The notes under the pieces were generated by a model, which did no database searches, had not been told where the DNA came from, and was given only the letters and a program-made list of their open reading frames with translations. 64,000 nucleotides of DNA from Verrucomicrobiota bacterium. Lineage in GTDB: Bacteria > Verrucomicrobiota > Verrucomicrobiia > Opitutales > Opitutaceae. A program made the position numbers and the translations under genes. The stretch is from contig JAEWQP010000022.1 in assembly GCA_023399155.1 (NCBI GenBank), positions 310,001-374,000 of the forward strand, read 5' to 3'. Each line of letters begins with the position of its first letter. The stretch's first letter is position 1. Positions 61,809 to 64,000 of the stretch are shown here, in pieces.

Positions 61809-62960
61809 TCAGAAGGCCTCGAGCAGAAGCTTCAGGTCGACGTGATCCTGTATCAGCTTCTTGATGATTGGGATCTTGTCCTGATCCTGGGGCTGCGTCT
61901 TCACCGTCATGTTGTTGATTTTAGACGCGATGGTGTAGCTGTCCGCCTTCGCCGCGATGACCGGGATCTCCGTCTGCGCGAGGAGTTCGAGGATCTTCGG
62001 ATGCGGCAGGATGTCCTGCGTGAGCACGATGCCGGAGATGCCCTGCTGGCCCGAGAGTCCGGCGGAAGCGATGGCCGCAAGGATGACGTCGTCGCGGTCA
62101 CCCGGGGTGATCACGAGGGTTCCAGGCAGGAGGTAGTCGATGATTCCCTTCGGGGTCATGGCCCCGATCACCACGCGGAGGATACGCTGGTTGCGGCCGT
62201 TGCCCTCGGCGTTGATCCAGCGGCCGTCGGTTTCCTCGGCGATTTGCGAGAGGTTCGGCGCGGAGAGCATGTTCTGGATCGGGAGGACGCCGAGGAGCGG
62301 CACGCCGAGCTGCTTCAGGCCGCGGCCGGCGTATTCCGTCACCAGCGGGATCTTCTCCGGTTGCACCTTGTTGAGCACGGCTCCGATCACCTCGACGCCC
62401 TGCTGGTCGAAGAGCGCCTTGTTCAGCGCGATCTCATCGACAGGCCGGCCGATGCCGCCCTGCGCGACGATGATGACCTTCGCACCGAGAAGTTGAGCGA
62501 CCCGCGCATTCGAGTGCTCAAAGACCGCGCCCACGCCGGCATGCCCGGTGCCCTCGATCAGCGTGAAGTCCTTTTCCCAGGAAACCCGGTCGAAGGCACG
62601 GCAGATCCGGTCGACGATCGCGCCGCGATGCTCGTCGGGGTTCTCCAGGTAGCGTCGCGTGAACGTGGCGTCGATCGTCACCGGGCTCATGCTCTCGATC
62701 GGCACCTGCACATGGTAGATCTGGTCGAAGAGGAACGAATCCTCGTCGACCAGCATGCCCTCGACCGTCACATAGCGCTGGCCGACGGGCTTGATGAAGC
62801 CGATTCGTGGATACAACGAACGCAGCACCTCGAACAGGCCGAGGCAGGTCGTCGTCTTGCCGTCGTTCATGCGCGTGGCGGCGACGAAGATGCGCTTGGT
62901 CTGCGTATTGACCGGGCAGGAGAGCCGCGGCTGGCCGGCGGCAGGCATTTGCGGGATCAT
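61809..62960 (-). CDS. BioD/DRTGG-like ATPase, the detached N-terminal half of phosphotransacetylase
   Basis: The protein has 383 residues. A P-loop of dethiobiotin-synthetase type (FVAATRMNDGKTTTCLGLFE) with FTLIEGTGHAGVGAVFE and VIIVAQGGIGRPVDEIALNK is followed by a DRTGG-like domain (about 235-345). In E. coli these two domains form the N-terminal half of Pta and modulate it. Here they are a separate gene downstream of the catalytic pta gene. A regulatory subunit of Pta is the likely role. The 270 bases between the two genes hold an inverted-repeat pair. Confidence 0.87.
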   Translation of the reverse strand: MIPQMPAAGQPRLSCPVNTQTKRIFVAATRMNDGKTTTCLGLFEVLRSLYPRIGFIKPVGQRYVTVEGMLVDEDSFLFDQIYHVQVPIESMSPVTIDATFTRRYLENPDEHRGAIVDRICRAFDRVSWEKDFTLIEGTGHAGVGAVFEHSNARVAQLLGAKVIIVAQGGIGRPVDEIALNKALFDQQGVEVIGAVLNKVQPEKIPLVTEYAGRGLKQLGVPLLGVLPIQNMLSAPNLSQIAEETDGRWINAEGNGRNQRILRVVIGAMTPKGIIDYLLPGTLVITPGDRDDVILAAIASAGLSGQQGISGIVLTQDILPHPKILELLAQTEIPVIAAKADSYTIASKINNMTVKTQPQDQDKIPIIKKLIQDHVDLKLLLEAF

Positions 62961-62977
62961 ATCGGAATCCTGATTTG

Positions 62978-63007
62978 AACCACGGAGGACACAGAGGGCA
63001 CGGAGGA
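62978..63007 (+). repeat. 30-bp intergenic repeat, left arm
   Basis: AACCACGGAGGACACAGAGG followed by GCACGGAGGA. It matches the reverse complement of 63183-63212 at 28 of 30 positions. The 'accacagaggacacagagggcac' motif is a well-known dispersed repeat of Verrucomicrobia, Planctomycetes and related genomes. Confidence 0.9.
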
Positions 63008-63182
63008 TGATTTCAGGAGATAACGAGGGAAACGGAGAGTGTGCTCGGGGCGGGGACCCGGCAACTTGAGATCCCTCCTGCGCATCGGGCTTTCGTGGAA
63101 GATTGCTGAACAGACGACGGTTACAGCAGCATGCAGTCGGCTAGCGTGACTTCGCCGCTGTCTTCTGTACTTCCGGCCTTGT

Positions 63183-63212
63183 TCCTCTGTGCCCTCTGTG
63201 TCCTCTGTGGTT
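63183..63212 (-). repeat. 30-bp intergenic repeat, right arm
   Basis: It is an inverted copy of 62978-63007 with two changes. The 175 bases between the arms code for nothing visible. GGAGATAACGAGGGAAACGG next to the left arm continues the low-complexity style of the repeat. Confidence 0.9.
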
Positions 63213-63230
63213 AACTTCCGGATTCGGCGC

Positions 63231-64000
63231 TCACGCCGTGCCGTAGAGCAGGCGGCGGTCCGTGGCCTGGCAACCCACGATCGCGGCGGCGCCTAGGATG
63301 TCGTGGGCGCTGGCGCCGCGGCTGATCTCGGCCGCGGGCTTCGAGAGTCCGGTGATGATCTGGCCGTAGCCGTTGGCGCCAGCGAGGAGGGCGACGAGCT
63401 TGGACCCGATGTTGGCGCTGTTGAGGTCGGGAAAGACAAGCACGTTGGCCTGGCCGGCCACGGGCCCGCTGATGTTTTTTGCGATCGCGGTGGCCGGGTC
63501 CAGCGCGGCGTCGACCTGCATCTCGCCGTCGATCTCCATCGGCGCGCTAAGCAGGCGCGCCTTTTCGCGGGCCAGCGCCGTCGCCTCGCGCATGCGCGCG
63601 ATCGAGGAATGGGCCGAGGAACTCTTGGTCGAGAAGCTCAGCATCGCGACGCGCGGAAGGGTGTTGGTGAGATGATGGGCGAGCGTGGCCGTGGTGACGG
63701 CGATGTCGGCAAGCTGCTCGACATTCGGCTCCGGGAGCACGCCGCAGTCGGCGAGGAAGAGCACACCGTCGATGCCGACGTTGCGCGCCTCCATGTCCAG
63801 GACCAGCAACGACGATGCGGTCTTCACGCCCGTCTGCTTCGGGATGATCTGGAAGAGCGGGCGTAGCGCGCTCGACGCGGTGGCGGTGGCGCCGGAGACG
63901 ATCGCATCGACCTGGGCGTTGGCCAGCATCATCGTCGCGAAGTAGCTGTGAGTCGCCACGAGGGCGCGTGCTTCGTCGCGACTCACCTTGCCTTGGCGCA
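63231..64000 (-). CDS. pta: Phosphate acetyltransferase catalytic domain, N-terminus outside the window
   Basis: About 256 residues are visible and the frame stays open to the right edge, so the start lies outside. SYFATMMLANAQVDAIVSGATATASSAL, VPRVAMLSFSTKSS-like PRVAMLSFST and VLVFPDLNSANIGSKLVALLAGA are the PTA/PTB signature. It exchanges acetyl-CoA and phosphate for acetyl phosphate and CoA. The regulatory half is encoded by the next gene on the same strand. An ackA gene is not in the window but may lie beyond the edge. Confidence 0.93.
   Translation of the reverse strand, partial: RQGKVSRDEARALVATHSYFATMMLANAQVDAIVSGATATASSALRPLFQIIPKQTGVKTASSLLVLDMEARNVGIDGVLFLADCGVLPEPNVEQLADIAVTTATLAHHLTNTLPRVAMLSFSTKSSSAHSSIARMREATALAREKARLLSAPMEIDGEMQVDAALDPATAIAKNISGPVAGQANVLVFPDLNSANIGSKLVALLAGANGYGQIITGLSKPAAEISRGASAHDILGAAAIVGCQATDRRLLYGTA

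Noticed and set aside
1..64000. CRISPR arrays, tRNA or rRNA genes, transposases, prophage genes
   Set aside because: None was seen. No regularly spaced repeat series, cloverleaf with a conserved TTCGA arm or transposase motif was recognised.

Overview
This is a GC-rich, densely coding window that most resembles a member of the Opitutaceae (Verrucomicrobiota). The signs are a TonB-dependent receptor whose mature N-terminus carries a VVVLSEFSVS-type segment, tandem LacI regulators, several secreted FG-GAP propeller proteins, a split phosphotransacetylase, and intergenic 'CACAGAGGACACAGAGGGCAC' repeats. The assignment rests on family style, not on a marker gene. I see no rRNA, tRNA, CRISPR array, transposase or prophage gene.

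Layout. 1-733: the end of an NCS1 permease and a small membrane protein. 1.1-14.9 kb: an uptake/regulation locus with an AmpG-like MFS transporter, an FKBP isomerase, a large CRTAC1/ASPIC propeller protein, a divergent propeller lipoprotein, a TPR protein, two overlapping LacI regulators and a TonB receptor. The identical 14-mer CTCTACCGATAGAG lies upstream of both the MFS gene and the receptor gene, in the same orientation relative to each, and a half-copy lies in the divergent propeller promoter. This suggests one LacI regulon. 15.0-19.3 kb: a four-gene module matching the sxtJ-sxtI-sxtK-sxtL arrangement of the saxitoxin cluster (small membrane protein, O-carbamoyltransferase, DUF5989 protein, SGNH hydrolase). 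19.3-29.1 kb: mixed housekeeping and signalling genes (two receiver proteins without DNA-binding outputs, Smr, peroxiredoxin, diacylglycerol kinase, Gfo/Idh/MocA oxidoreductase, metallo-hydrolase, TPR protein, MscS). 29.2-38.8 kb: metX/metW, queC/queE, a cobalamin-type ribonucleotide reductase, tatA, and a DUF485/ActP-like symporter pair.

38.8-54.0 kb is a flagellar filament island: an ATP-grasp protein, a transglutaminase-like protein, flagellin, a Maf-type flagellin glycosyltransferase, fliD, a lipoprotein, a FlgM-like protein, fliS, a FliT/FlgN-like chaperone, pseC, pseG, pseI, pseB and an NtrC-type regulator. Three sites resembling sigma-28 promoters lie before flagellin, fliD and the flgM-like/fliS group. 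The pseudaminic acid genes would supply the sugar, Maf would transfer it and FliS/FliT would chaperone the secreted subunits. pseF and pseH are not in the window.

54.2-64.0 kb: a GT39 membrane glycosyltransferase, a PAS hybrid histidine kinase beside a NarL-type regulator, glycerol kinase, a DUF4252 protein with a membrane partner, and phosphotransacetylase as two genes (the catalytic domain and a separate BioD/DRTGG-like ATPase) with a 30-bp inverted-repeat pair between them.
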